A stretch of 64,000 nt of DNA from GCA-2794515 sp034436155 (GTDB lineage: Bacteria; Chloroflexota; Anaerolineae; Aggregatilineales; Phototrophicaceae). Below are positions 1 to 8,475 of this stretch, piece after piece (the stretch's first letter is position 1; each line of letters begins with the position of its first letter). The notes under the pieces are model-generated. The model was given only the letters and a program-made list of their open reading frames with translations. It had not been told where the DNA came from and did no database searches. The stretch spans positions 1-64,000 of the forward strand of contig DAOTVP010000021.1 in NCBI GenBank assembly GCA_034436155.1, in the 5' to 3' direction. The position numbers were made by a program, and so were the translations under genes.

Positions 1-43
1 TTTCAAATTGTTCTTCTGTTACACTTGTTGGGATAGTGCTCAT
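1..43 (-). CDS. N-terminus of a gene running off the left edge
   Basis: On the minus strand an ATG at 43-41 opens a frame that stays open to the window edge and reads MSTIPTSVTEEQFE. A strong ribosome binding site (AAAGGAG) lies 7 bases upstream, which is why I believe this start. Only 14 residues are visible and no family can be assigned. It is divergently oriented to the small gene at 155, so the roughly 110 bases between them should carry promoters for both. Confidence 0.6.
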   Translation of the reverse strand, partial: MSTIPTSVTEEQFE

Positions 44-154
44 GGCTAATCTCCTTTGGTAGGGTTTTTAACCAGATTGCACTATCTTTTCATTTTTGAA
101 AAGGTTGAATCAGTTCACAATCTGTATATCGGCTATAGGATAAAGGTTTTTATC

Positions 155-403
155 ATGATGCTTGATTTGCAACAATCCATTTTTATAGAAATCGCTGATT
201 TCATCACTTCACAACCCACTTTAGAGGATATTATTGCCTATCATATCTCGCCGTCACAGCAAGAACGCATAGATGATTTATTAGACCGCAACCGTGAGGG
301 AACGCTTTCATCAGATGAACGGCAAGAGATGGAAACGTATTTGATTATCTCGCATGTGATGTCGTTGGCGAAAGCCAAAGCCCGATTTAAATTACAATCA
401 TGA
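155..403 (+). CDS. Small protein of about 82 residues translationally coupled to an HNH endonuclease
   Basis: The likely start is one of two adjacent ATGs at 155 and 158, preceded by a GGATAAAGG ribosome binding site. An in-frame start at 56 would add residues with no protein-like character. The protein is acidic and helical (QERIDDLLDRNREGTLSSDE), with no signal peptide or membrane segment. Its stop codon overlaps the ATG of the HNH gene (ATGA at 400-403), so the two are co-translated. Small acidic proteins in this position often precede HNH genes. An inhibitory or chaperone role is only inferred from the coupling. Confidence 0.6.
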   Translation: MMLDLQQSIFIEIADFITSQPTLEDIIAYHISPSQQERIDDLLDRNREGTLSSDERQEMETYLIISHVMSLAKAKARFKLQS

Positions 404-825
404 GCTATATTCCTACATCGCTCAAACGACAAGTAATAGAACGTGCTGGTGGATGTTGTGAATATTGCCGTATTCATGAGGATGATAGTGATAGTCGTTT
501 TCATATTGAACATATCATTGCAATTACACATGGCGGAAAAACTATTTTAGAAAATTTGGCACTTAGTTGTTCCAGATGTAACTGGTTGAAAGGGAGCAAC
601 ATTGCGGGTGCAGACCCAAAAACGGATGAACCCACATTTTTATTTCATCCACGCCGACATCATTGGGATGACCATTTTGATATTCAAGGTGTACAAATCA
701 TTCCCAAAACACCCGAAGGCAGAGTAACTGAATTTATATTGCCTTTAAATGAACCCATGCGTATTGAACATCGTCAATTATTGCTACTACGCAACCACTA
801 CCCATGCCAATCAAATGAGAGATGA
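400..825 (+). CDS. HNH endonuclease
   Basis: This 141-residue protein has the HNH nuclease layout. There is an N-terminal zinc-knuckle pair (CEYC near residues 20-23), the catalytic HIEHI histidines near residue 38, and a second knuckle with the final motif residues (CSRCNWLKG near 58-66). The family cuts DNA with one divalent metal. The length suits a stand-alone HNH protein without a large DNA-specificity domain. It starts at an ATGA overlap with the small upstream gene and is followed by a DUF4258 gene in the same direction, so the three may form one accessory operon. It could be a defence nuclease, a homing-type nuclease or a toxin; the sequence alone does not decide. Confidence 0.85.
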   Translation: MSYIPTSLKRQVIERAGGCCEYCRIHEDDSDSRFHIEHIIAITHGGKTILENLALSCSRCNWLKGSNIAGADPKTDEPTFLFHPRRHHWDDHFDIQGVQIIPKTPEGRVTEFILPLNEPMRIEHRQLLLLRNHYPCQSNER

Positions 826-829
826 TACT

Positions 830-1150
830 ATGAAACACCTGATATTCACTGACCACGCCCGTGAGCGCATGTTTTTGCGGAGCATCTCCAAATCGCTCAT
901 CCAGACCACACTCGATAAACCGACCAAGACCGAACTCGAAGATGATGGTGATACCCAATTCATCACATCCGTGACGCGAAGTGGCGAAAAGCGTAATTTG
1001 CATGTCATCGCCAAGCCCGTCCCCGAACAGGGTAAAAACGCATGGCTGATTAAAACCGTGTGGATTCGTGGCGAAGATGACCCCAATTTTTTCATCAAGA
1101 CAATCCGTATGCTGGTGTTCAAGATTTTTCTGGCGCGTCAATCACGATAA
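830..1150 (+). CDS. DUF4258-like protein (RelE-like fold)
   Basis: I start the gene at ATG 830, just 4 bases after the HNH stop, with GAGAG upstream. The 106-residue product begins MKHLIFTDHARERMFLRSIS, which resembles the DUF4258 signature (His-Ala-x-x-Arg-Met followed by Arg and Ile-Ser). It continues with a beta-rich core and a conserved-looking VWIRGEDDPN segment. DUF4258 proteins share the small RelE/ParE-like fold and are often toxin-like. No antitoxin is evident downstream. The start at 749 would overlap the HNH gene by 77 bases and is unlikely. Confidence 0.6.
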   Translation: MKHLIFTDHARERMFLRSISKSLIQTTLDKPTKTELEDDGDTQFITSVTRSGEKRNLHVIAKPVPEQGKNAWLIKTVWIRGEDDPNFFIKTIRMLVFKIFLARQSR

Positions 1151-1273
1151 GCACGATACAAAACCCCGTTTTCAGTGGCGGATATTGGACATATTCATTA
1201 AACTGAATATCAGTTCAAACTGTACCAAAAATATTTCCGTCCACTTTGTTTTGATAAAAAGGAAGAAATCCTC

Positions 1274-1819
1274 ATGTCTGATACACCACTCCCACGTCGT
1301 CAATTCTTAGCTATGTTAGGCGCAGGCGCAACACTTGGCGTTGGCTTACATGCACTTCAAGCCGATGACATTACACAACAACAAACGCCTGTGGTGACAA
1401 CACCAACACCGCTACCACCCGGTGTTAAATCTATCATCGGTACATGGTTTGGTCAGATTTTCGCCGAAGATGGCGTAACATTGCTTTTTCGGGGGATGGC
1501 GACCTTTATGTCGGGTGGCACGATGATGACCACCGGACAAAATGATGTCGCACCCGAACCGCGTGGCACAGGTCACGGTGTATGGCGACAAGATGGTCGG
1601 CATGTGGATAATCGCTTGCTCAAATTTTTGTATAACAGCGATTTGCAACTGATAGGGATTTATGAGGAATTTTTATCGGGCGATATGGACGAAACAGGCG
1701 ATATTTTTGTTGCAGATGCCACCGTCAATATTTATGACCTCGAAGGCAACCTCACCGCGACACGGACAGGTTTAATCACCGCCAAACGCTTCTCCCTCAC
1801 TCAACCATTTGGCTTTTAG
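1274..1819 (+). CDS. Tat-exported protein of unknown function
   Basis: The N-terminus carries a twin-arginine signal (PRRQFLAMLGAGA) followed by a short hydrophobic stretch and an Ala-rich cleavage region around residue 30, so the protein should be exported folded through the Tat pathway. The mature part of about 150 residues is beta-rich, without cysteines or a recognisable cofactor motif. Its start at ATG 1274 follows a GGAAG ribosome binding site. It stands alone, between the DUF4258 gene and a decayed PD40 gene. Confidence 0.7.
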   Translation: MSDTPLPRRQFLAMLGAGATLGVGLHALQADDITQQQTPVVTTPTPLPPGVKSIIGTWFGQIFAEDGVTLLFRGMATFMSGGTMMTTGQNDVAPEPRGTGHGVWRQDGRHVDNRLLKFLYNSDLQLIGIYEEFLSGDMDETGDIFVADATVNIYDLEGNLTATRTGLITAKRFSLTQPFGF

Positions 1820-1935
1820 ATAGTTGCTTTTTGCGTGGATGTTTATGATGAACTGAAATAGTCAAGACGGTGTGTATTTTGTTGATGTGACTATTTATTC
1901 GGAAACCTGCGGGTAAATGAAATGATGGGCATAAC

Positions 1936-2389
1936 ATGAGAGCATTGAGTAGTATCTCACTATTTATCTTTTTCATCTTATTTCCGGCATCACAAAATAC
2001 AATGCCATCTTTTTGCTTGCTTTATCAAACGACAATTGATGAAGTATCACATTATATCGAGGTGAATCCCCATCAAGTATCTGTAGAAGAAAACATCTTA
2101 TTCATTGGGTTAGATACCATGCCTGCATTGTCAAAGTTATATTAATCAGATTCGCTCACATCATTGAGTGACTGGTGAAACGCATCAATACGCACGAGAT
2201 ATGGATATTTTTCATGAAAATTTTATATCACCTACCATGTCACCTGATCGACTATATGTGATATTTGAAGCATGAGATACGGATGGCTACGCACTTTTTA
2301 TGATAAATTTGCAAACAGATGTGGTGAATAAAATAACACTCAATCATCCTCGTATTAATATGCCTATGTGGATTGAGTGTTCAGAATAA
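1936..2389 (+). pseudogene. Decayed PD40/TolB-like beta-propeller gene
   Basis: An open frame from 1936 to 2145 encodes a signal-peptide-like start (MRALSSISLFIFFILF) and then stops. In the next frame, from about 2146 to the TAA at 2387-2389, the translation contains a typical PD40 blade: SPTMSPDRLYVIFEA, then DTDGYALFMINL. It is broken by two TGA codons (near 2180 and at 2273), the second followed directly by DTDGY. A frameshift near 2140 plus the two stops make this a pseudogene. Intact PD40 proteins occur at 23915, 35835 and 36809. Confidence 0.6.
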
Positions 2390-2494
2390 CATCTATCCCC
2401 TTTTCGTAACCCGCCAATAGCGATACAATCATCCACATAACAATTTGCACTTTTTTTCACACATCAAAATTAAATTTGTTAGAAAGGTTATTTT

Positions 2495-3565
2495 TTGACC
2501 ATGAGCAAAATTATCACCATTGAACGGCATATTTTAGACCAACAAAAACATCACCCCGATGCCACAGGCGTATTCACCAGCATCCTCTACGATATTGCCC
2601 TCGCGGCGAAAATCATCTCCAGAGAGACCAACCGCGCAGGCTTGACCAACATTGTCGGCGCGAGTGATAGCATGAATACCTACGGGGAACGCCAACAAAA
2701 ATTGGATTTATTCGCCGATGAAATCATGTATAAAATCAACGACCACACAGGGCGTTTATGCGCGATGGCATCCGAAGAACACGATGATATTCTCACCATT
2801 CCACCCACCTACGACACGGGCAAATATGTCTTGTTGTATGACCCACTTGATGGCTCATCCAACATTGACGTGAATGTCTCGATTGGCACGATTTTTTCGA
2901 TATTCCGCAAGGTGTCCTCTGGGACGCATGGCACGATGGAAGACTTTTTGCAAAAGGGTTCAGAATTGGCGGCGGCGGGTTATATCGTGTATGGGTCAAG
3001 TACGATGATGGTCTATACCACAGGGCAGGGTGTTCATGGCTTCACCCTCGAAAATGGCGTTGGGGAATTTTTGCTCAGTCATCCTGATATTCGCATCCCC
3101 GACCAAGCCACCTATTACAGTGTGAATCATGGCAACGAAAAATATTGGTATCCGGGTGTGCGCCGTTATGTGAAATGGTTACAGGGGATTTATGGCACGG
3201 GGCGCAAGCCGTTGCAACATCGTTATATCGGCTCGCTGGTCTCCGATTTTCACCGTAATTTGTTGCGCGGTGGTGTGTATGTCTATCCACCCGACACCCG
3301 CGAGAAAACCACCCCCTACGGCAAATTGCGCCTGATGGTGGAATTGCAAGCGTTGGCGTTCATCGCCGAACAAGCGGGTGGGGCGGCATCGGATGGGATT
3401 GGTCGGATAGCCGATATTCAACCGCATAGCTTACACCAACGTGCGCCACTGTTCATCGGCAACAAAGATTTGGTGGCGAAAGCCGAAGAATTCATCGCCC
3501 ATGATGACCAAGAATGGGTCGAATTGTATCGCCCCTATCGGGAACGTGAACTAATCTTGACGTGA
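2495..3565 (+). CDS. fbp: Fructose-1,6-bisphosphatase, class I
   Basis: Hydrolyses fructose-1,6-bisphosphate to fructose-6-phosphate, the committed step of gluconeogenesis. The class I metal-binding signature DPLDGSSNID sits near residue 116, with the upstream acidic pair SEEHD, and the substrate-binding part contains SLVSDFHRNLLRGGVYVYP. The length of 356 residues is slightly above the usual 330-340. Start choice: the AGAAAGG ribosome binding site at 2481-2487 is 7 bases from a TTG at 2495 and 13 from the ATG at 2501, so TTG initiation is plausible. The YfhO-like gene follows after 8 bases and is probably co-transcribed. Confidence 0.95.
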   Translation: MTMSKIITIERHILDQQKHHPDATGVFTSILYDIALAAKIISRETNRAGLTNIVGASDSMNTYGERQQKLDLFADEIMYKINDHTGRLCAMASEEHDDILTIPPTYDTGKYVLLYDPLDGSSNIDVNVSIGTIFSIFRKVSSGTHGTMEDFLQKGSELAAAGYIVYGSSTMMVYTTGQGVHGFTLENGVGEFLLSHPDIRIPDQATYYSVNHGNEKYWYPGVRRYVKWLQGIYGTGRKPLQHRYIGSLVSDFHRNLLRGGVYVYPPDTREKTTPYGKLRLMVELQALAFIAEQAGGAASDGIGRIADIQPHSLHQRAPLFIGNKDLVAKAEEFIAHDDQEWVELYRPYRERELILT

Positions 3566-3573
3566 GGTGACAT

Positions 3574-6333
3574 TTGAAAAATTTGCGGATGGTCATCCCC
3601 ATTGCGGGGATATTGGTCTTACTGTTCTTTTTTCGGTTGGCATTCACTGACCATATCCTCGCCAGAGGCGATACCTACGCTTATTTTTATCCTTATTGGG
3701 CGGTGCGCGATACGCACCTGCGGGCGGGCGAAATTCCCTTATGGACACCGAATCTGTTTATGGGCGCACCGCTACTGGCTAATTCGCAACTGGGGACATT
3801 TTACCCGCCCAATTGGTTGACGATTTATGCGTCTCCGCCCGATGCAATCCGCATATCCATTTTATTGCACGTCTTTTGGGCGACACTCGGCGCGATGTTC
3901 TTGGCGCGATATGCGCTCGGCATATCCCCATTGCCCGCGTTGGTAACGGGTGTGGCGTTTGGGTTAGGTGGATATATCGGCTCGCATGTCGAACAGATTA
4001 ATCAGCTTCACGGCTTGTCGTGGATGCCATGGTTGTTTTTATTCACCCATTTGGCGATGCAAAAACGGCGCTATTGGCTCGTGTTGGGCATAGGCTGGGC
4101 GTTGCAACTGTTATCTGGGCATACCCAAACGGTATTCATCACGGGTGTTGGGTTGGGGATATATGTGCTTTTTTCCCCACCCCCAACCCCCTCCCCACAA
4201 CGTGGAGAGGGGGCTAAATCAACCACTTCTCCCCCTTTCTCCATTCGATGGGGAAAGGGGGCTGGGGGGATAGGGGTAAAAAATCGTTTAGGCAGATTGG
4301 TTGGCTTGCTCATCGCCGTTATCATCGCCATTGTCATCGCGTTACCGCAACTCATCCCCACACAGGGACTCATTTCGCAATCAAATCGTGGTGGTGGGTT
4401 AAATCCGCAACAAGCCACCGCGTTTTCGCTCGACCCGTTCATGATAGGGCGTGGCTTGTTGCCGAGTTACGATGGTCAACCCTTTGGCGAATATGTGGCG
4501 TATATCGGCATCATCGGCTTGGCGTTGGCGAGCATCGGCATATTCGCATCGGATAGGCGCAAATGGGCGTGGATAATTTTAGGCGCGGTGGGATTTTTAT
4601 TCGCGCTCGGCAGATTTAACCCGCTTTATTATTCGGTGTTGGCGGAATTGCCCGGATTCAATCTGTTCCGCGTGCCTGCCCGATGGTTGGCATTATACGC
4701 CCTCGCGGGCGCGATGTTGATGGGGTTAGGCTTGCATACGCTGATGATACAATCCCTAAATGGGCGTAGACGTGTTTTTGCGGTGGCGATATTCATCGTG
4801 ACGTGTGCGGGACTGGTCATCGGCGCACAATTCGCAGACCGCGCCAGTGAGCCGATAGTTGGGTCTGCTTTGCCGACCATATCCACATGGATAGGGTGGG
4901 GCGTGGCGATTTTTGTCGGGATTTTGATATTAATTGTACGCACGGCATTCTTGCCGCCCTCATTCTTATCATCCATTTGGGTGATATGGAAGCGCAGAAG
5001 CGCGTCCCTACTGACGCTGTTTTTGATAATCGAATTATTTTTCGCAACGCAATTTTTACCCCACCAAGACCTCACCGACCCTAACGCCTACTACGATGCG
5101 GGCTTCGCCATCAACCAATTACGCGCCTATCAGACCAGCAACCCGCCAGACCGCTTTCTGTCTATCAGCGCCCAAAATTTTAACCTGCCCGCCAGCGAAG
5201 AAAACCGCCTCCGCGCCCGTTGGGATAGCATGGGCATATCCGCACAAGGGCAGACATACGCCTTTTCTGCCATCAAACTCAAACAGGTCGCCGCCTCCAA
5301 TTTACCCCTCATCTGGAATATCCCCACCATAGACGGATTTGACGGCGGGGTGTTGCCGACCGCACATTATACGGCATTCACATCGTTGATGTTGCCCACA
5401 GACGCATTACGCACGGTGGATGGTCGCTTGCGCGAAAATTTGGCATTGCCCGAATGTGACGGGGCGTGCATCCCCGATGACCGTTGGCTCGATTTGACCA
5501 ACACGCGCTATCTATTGACCGATAAAGTGTATGATGTGGTGTATGACGATGTATTTTTCGATACACAATTCAAGCGTCCGACGGGTATCACTTGGGTCGC
5601 GCCATATCCGTTTGTGGCGGATGAAATCCAAATTTTGTATCGTTGTGATGACTCGTGTGACGATTTACAACTGACAATCAATGAGGATGCTACGCCCCTA
5701 TTGCCCATCGAGACGCGCACCCCATCGCCATCCAGCCAGTATGATCTAGCCGTTTTTCGTTTGGATGCGCCAACCGAGATTTTATCCATCACGCCCATCA
5801 ACGACTTCATCACCGTCAGCGCCGTCACGGTGATAGACAAGCGCACATCCCGCCCATCAGAAGGCGTAATTAGCAACCACATCCAACTCCATCCGCAAGG
5901 ATGGAGACGGGTGTATTCTGCCGATATCAAAATTTATGAAAATGTAGATGTCATGCCTCGTGCTTTTATGGTGTATGATGCCCAATTGTTCCCCGATACA
6001 TGGGACGGCACAGAACAAGCCCTTTCCGCCATGCGGGATGAAAATTTTAACCCGCGCACGACCATCACGATTAACCACAACGGGGATATACCCCTTTTGG
6101 ACGGAGGTGGCGCGGGCGAGGTGACTATCACCGCGTATCATCCCACTGAAATCACCTTGCAGGTCGAGACGGATACGGCGGGGTATGTGGTGCTGACGGA
6201 TGCCTACTATCCAAATTGGTCGGCAACGGTGAACGGTGTGGATGCGCCGATTTACCGCGCCGATGTGATGTTCCGCGCCGTTTGGGTGGATGTAGGCACG
6301 CATGAGGTTATTTTTCGCTATCAGGGATGGTAA
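3574..6333 (+). CDS. YfhO-like multi-pass membrane protein
   Basis: A 919-residue protein with about a dozen hydrophobic segments in the first 500 residues and a large non-membrane C-terminal part ending in a beta-rich region (VTITAYHPTEITLQVE). This is the layout of the YfhO family, large GT-C-like membrane proteins linked to glycosylation of wall polymers or lipids. The early GDTYAYFYPYW motif with an acidic residue after the first membrane helix fits the GT-C fold. The start is TTG 3574 with GAGGTGA just upstream. Residues about 200-235 come from an in-frame insertion of a palindromic repeat (separate entry). The substrate is unknown. Confidence 0.8.
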   Translation: MKNLRMVIPIAGILVLLFFFRLAFTDHILARGDTYAYFYPYWAVRDTHLRAGEIPLWTPNLFMGAPLLANSQLGTFYPPNWLTIYASPPDAIRISILLHVFWATLGAMFLARYALGISPLPALVTGVAFGLGGYIGSHVEQINQLHGLSWMPWLFLFTHLAMQKRRYWLVLGIGWALQLLSGHTQTVFITGVGLGIYVLFSPPPTPSPQRGEGAKSTTSPPFSIRWGKGAGGIGVKNRLGRLVGLLIAVIIAIVIALPQLIPTQGLISQSNRGGGLNPQQATAFSLDPFMIGRGLLPSYDGQPFGEYVAYIGIIGLALASIGIFASDRRKWAWIILGAVGFLFALGRFNPLYYSVLAELPGFNLFRVPARWLALYALAGAMLMGLGLHTLMIQSLNGRRRVFAVAIFIVTCAGLVIGAQFADRASEPIVGSALPTISTWIGWGVAIFVGILILIVRTAFLPPSFLSSIWVIWKRRSASLLTLFLIIELFFATQFLPHQDLTDPNAYYDAGFAINQLRAYQTSNPPDRFLSISAQNFNLPASEENRLRARWDSMGISAQGQTYAFSAIKLKQVAASNLPLIWNIPTIDGFDGGVLPTAHYTAFTSLMLPTDALRTVDGRLRENLALPECDGACIPDDRWLDLTNTRYLLTDKVYDVVYDDVFFDTQFKRPTGITWVAPYPFVADEIQILYRCDDSCDDLQLTINEDATPLLPIETRTPSPSSQYDLAVFRLDAPTEILSITPINDFITVSAVTVIDKRTSRPSEGVISNHIQLHPQGWRRVYSADIKIYENVDVMPRAFMVYDAQLFPDTWDGTEQALSAMRDENFNPRTTITINHNGDIPLLDGGGAGEVTITAYHPTEITLQVETDTAGYVVLTDAYYPNWSATVNGVDAPIYRADVMFRAVWVDVGTHEVIFRYQGW
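4174..4276. repeat. Palindromic G/C-tract element inserted in frame in the YfhO-like gene
   Basis: About 103 bases with strong strand asymmetry: C-runs in the left half and G-runs in the right half. The outer arms are complementary (CCCCACCCCCAACCCCCT against AGGGGGCTGGGGGG and following bases). An inner hairpin has 13-base arms, CCCCCTTTCTCCA and TGGGGAAAGGGGG, with one mismatch around a TTCGA loop. It is translated as a Pro/Ser/Gly-rich segment (SPPPTPSPQRGEG, then RWGKGAGGIGV) placed between hydrophobic segments. It resembles the short dispersed palindromic elements that insert in frame in other bacteria. Only one copy is present here. Confidence 0.75.
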
Positions 6334-6347
6334 TTCGGCTATAATGA

Positions 6348-6521
6348 TACATAAGTTCTGCGCTTGCCGTTTATCTGGATGATGATGAACCAACCGATGC
6401 GGATATTTTGAATAGCATTGAACAATCGCTTTTAGATGTCAAAGAAGGGCGCGTGCATTCTTATGAAGAATTGATGACATATCTGAAAGAGCAATTTGGT
6501 TTCGATGCCAACAAAGATTGA
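6348..6521 (+). pseudogene. Antitoxin-like small ORF without a start codon
   Basis: The frame between a TGA at 6345 and the TGA at 6519 reads SALAVYLDDDEPTDADILNS, then EQSLLDVKEGRVHSYEELM. That resembles small acidic antitoxins encoded just ahead of RelE-type toxins. No ATG or GTG lies in this frame upstream of the conserved part. The nearest in-frame start is a TTG at 6408, which would drop the N-terminal third. A TATAAT box at 6339-6344 shows that a promoter may remain. The overlapping downstream toxin gene is also frameshifted, so the whole module looks decayed. Confidence 0.5.
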
Positions 6522-6875
6522 TACACCAGATGAATTTTTGAAACAGTTAACCCGTTTAGAACGTAAGTATGGCGACATTTTGCCCGAATTTCACAAATTG
6601 CTCGTCCAGTTACAAAATGATGAACGACCGGGTGATTTAATCCCACATACAGGTCATGCTGTTTATAAAGTTCGGCTCAACAATCCATCTGCCCAACGGG
6701 GAAAACGTGGGGTCTCCGTATTGTTTATTATGTTCGCCTCTCAAATCGTGTTATGTTGCTTACGATTTATTCAAAAACACAACAATCAGATATTAGTCCG
6801 AAAGAAATAAAACGGCTGATTGATAAATTTTTAGAAGGTTTTGATGAAAACGAAGATGATATTGACGATAATTAA
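6505..6875 (+). pseudogene. RelE/HigB-like toxin gene with a frameshift
   Basis: ATG 6505 overlaps the end of the antitoxin-like frame, as in many type II modules. The product starts MPTKIDTPDEFLKQLTRLER and shows a RelE-like core (GHAVYKVRLNNPSAQRGKRG). The frame then breaks at a GGGG run at 6709-6712. In the next frame the family continues (GLRIVYYVRLSNRVMLLTIY, then SPKEIKRLIDKFL) to a TAA at 6873-6875. Adding one G to the run would restore a toxin of roughly 123 residues. Either a real inactivating deletion or a homopolymer sequencing error is possible. Confidence 0.65.
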
Positions 6876-7706
6876 CTAACCCCGCTTGCCATATTTCTTT
6901 TTGCCCATCAAAAATTGTTGCAACCGAAAGGGGTCGGTGCGCGAGGTCATATCGAGGCTCATCGGCGTGACCGAGACTAACTTTTCGTGCAACATCACGT
7001 ACACATCCGAATCGGGTTCGGCTTGTGAGGGGTCGGTATCATATTTATATCCCAAACGCCCAATATCTTTCATGCTGGCGCGTTCTGGACGGGTGGGCCA
7101 ATACACACGCCGACGGCTGAGGCGCGTCACACGCCATTCGGTGTTGATGGTCGCCCCCATCGGCACATCCACTTTGAGCAAATCGATGTCATCGGGAATG
7201 GCTTCATTTTCGAGCAACCACTTGCCAAACAACCGCGCAAAGTGGGCGGGAACATCAAAATCGACATCATTCGAGTAAGTCAGATGTAAATCGTGTGGGG
7301 TTTGTTGCGAGAGGGCAATGGCACGAATGCCCAAACTTGCCGCTTCGATTGCCGCCCCAACCGTTCCCGATATGGTCACACCGTTGCCCAAATTATCGCC
7401 ATAATTGATGCCCGATACCACCAGCGCGGGCAGGCGCGGGGCGATTTCTAATACGCCATGTTGCACCGATTGGGCGGGTGTGCCATCAACCGCATAGGCG
7501 GTGATATCGGGTTCATCGGTCTCATACACATGGATGCGTCCTTCACTGGTATTGGGTAAACTGCGCCCCATGCCCGATTGTTGCAGGCGTGGCGCGACCA
7601 CCAATAATTCGCCTAATCCGCGAAATGCGCGGACTGCCGCCCATAATCCGGGCGATTGAATACCATCATCATTGGTGAAAAGGATAATCGGGCGTTCATC
7701 AGACAT
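6876..7706 (-). CDS. surE: 5'/3'-nucleotidase SurE
   Basis: A survival-protein phosphatase that dephosphorylates nucleoside 5'- and 3'-monophosphates using a divalent metal. The metal site FTNDDGIQSPG is at residues 10-20, the conserved serine/asparagine region is present (SGINYGDNLG), and GTVGAA follows. The length of 276 residues is normal for the family with a short extra tail. The start at 7706 is the only ATG directly before the conserved NDDG strand. Its stop directly abuts the end of the convergent toxin remnant. Confidence 0.95.
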   Translation of the reverse strand: MSDERPIILFTNDDGIQSPGLWAAVRAFRGLGELLVVAPRLQQSGMGRSLPNTSEGRIHVYETDEPDITAYAVDGTPAQSVQHGVLEIAPRLPALVVSGINYGDNLGNGVTISGTVGAAIEAASLGIRAIALSQQTPHDLHLTYSNDVDFDVPAHFARLFGKWLLENEAIPDDIDLLKVDVPMGATINTEWRVTRLSRRRVYWPTRPERASMKDIGRLGYKYDTDPSQAEPDSDVYVMLHEKLVSVTPMSLDMTSRTDPFRLQQFLMGKKKYGKRG

Positions 7707-7805
7707 GGTGTTACATCCTTACTGTGTGAAAAATGAAATAGATGTAACGCACTATTATGCAACATATTGATAGATTTGCGTTATGGTGAAATTAAGAGAT
7801 GGTTA

Positions 7806-8213
7806 TTAGATGCGCCAATTTTCGTGCAAAATGGATAGAGCAGAAAAATCGTTATCTGCGGTGATGAGGGTTGCATCGAGGCGTTTGGTGATAGAGGCGA
7901 TGAGCAAATCCATATCGGATAACTGATTACCCTGATTGGTGCTGATTGCCCAAAATAGCGCCCCTTGTAACCAATCTGCCTCTATCAGAGGGATGTTGAT
8001 TAATAATGGACGCAGTTGAGTATCGAAAATGGCTCGTTTACGAGTTGCGTTTACCTTCAAAAATCCACGTATTACCTCATATAAAACGGGTTCACACAGG
8101 TATAACATGGCATTATTCTCAATTGCCTGATAGAGATGTTGGGTCACTTTTGGATGATTATTGATATAGTCGCCAATCACGTTGGTATCTAGTACATAGA
8201 TTAATCGCGCCAT
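7806..8213 (-). CDS. PIN-domain ribonuclease toxin (VapC-like)
   Basis: A 135-residue PIN domain with the expected acidic active site: Asp9 (VLDTNV), Glu46 (LYEVIRG), Asp100/Asp102 (LSDMD) and Asp120/Asp122 (ITADND). VapC-type toxins are Mg-dependent RNases that usually cut tRNA or rRNA and are neutralised by the protein encoded just upstream. That partner is the gene at 8201-8461, which overlaps this start by 13 bases, so translation is coupled. All catalytic acids are present and the module looks intact. Confidence 0.9.
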   Translation of the reverse strand: MARLIYVLDTNVIGDYINNHPKVTQHLYQAIENNAMLYLCEPVLYEVIRGFLKVNATRKRAIFDTQLRPLLINIPLIEADWLQGALFWAISTNQGNQLSDMDLLIASITKRLDATLITADNDFSALSILHENWRI

Positions 8214-8461
8214 ATATCGTCATCCACAGGTTCGATATATTTGTGATTCATTGCCTCTATCATCTCATCCAATTCGCTTTGAGATAACCCCTCACGGATG
8301 GCTTTAACTGCCTCATCCATGCGTTTGATGCGTTCTTCTGGCGATAGTTTTTCCACATCAAAAACAGGTGTGCCATGCCCTAAATAATCACGCAGTTCAT
8401 CTTTTTCTTCTGGTGAGAGTTGGTCTACCAGTTGGATAATTTCTTTGAGGGTTATCACCAT
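8201..8461 (-). CDS. Antitoxin partner of the PIN toxin
   Basis: An acidic, helical protein of 86 residues (VITLKEIIQLVDQLSPEEKD, later LSQSELDEMIEAMN) of the kind that precedes VapC-like genes. It has no clear ribbon-helix-helix or AbrB motif. Start choice: GAGGTG upstream is best spaced from the ATG at 8461, not from the in-frame ATG 9 bases earlier. The reading frame overlaps the toxin start by 13 bases. The C-terminal WRD tail probably contacts the toxin, by analogy with other VapB proteins. Confidence 0.75.
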   Translation of the reverse strand: MVITLKEIIQLVDQLSPEEKDELRDYLGHGTPVFDVEKLSPEERIKRMDEAVKAIREGLSQSELDEMIEAMNHKYIEPVDDDIWRD

Positions 8462-8475
8462 AATCATCACCTCAT

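Noticed and set aside
2170..2290. Possible reading of TGA as tryptophan in the PD40 remnant
   Set aside because: The two TGA codons sit where Trp might fit, but TGG encodes Trp in all other genes and TGA ends many genes correctly (HNH, prmC neighbour, aminotransferase). A frameshift is also present, so simple decay explains it.
4071..4442. Minus-strand open frame of 123 codons across the inserted palindrome
   Set aside because: It lies within the YfhO-like gene, has no ribosome binding site, and is open partly because the inserted element is open on both strands.
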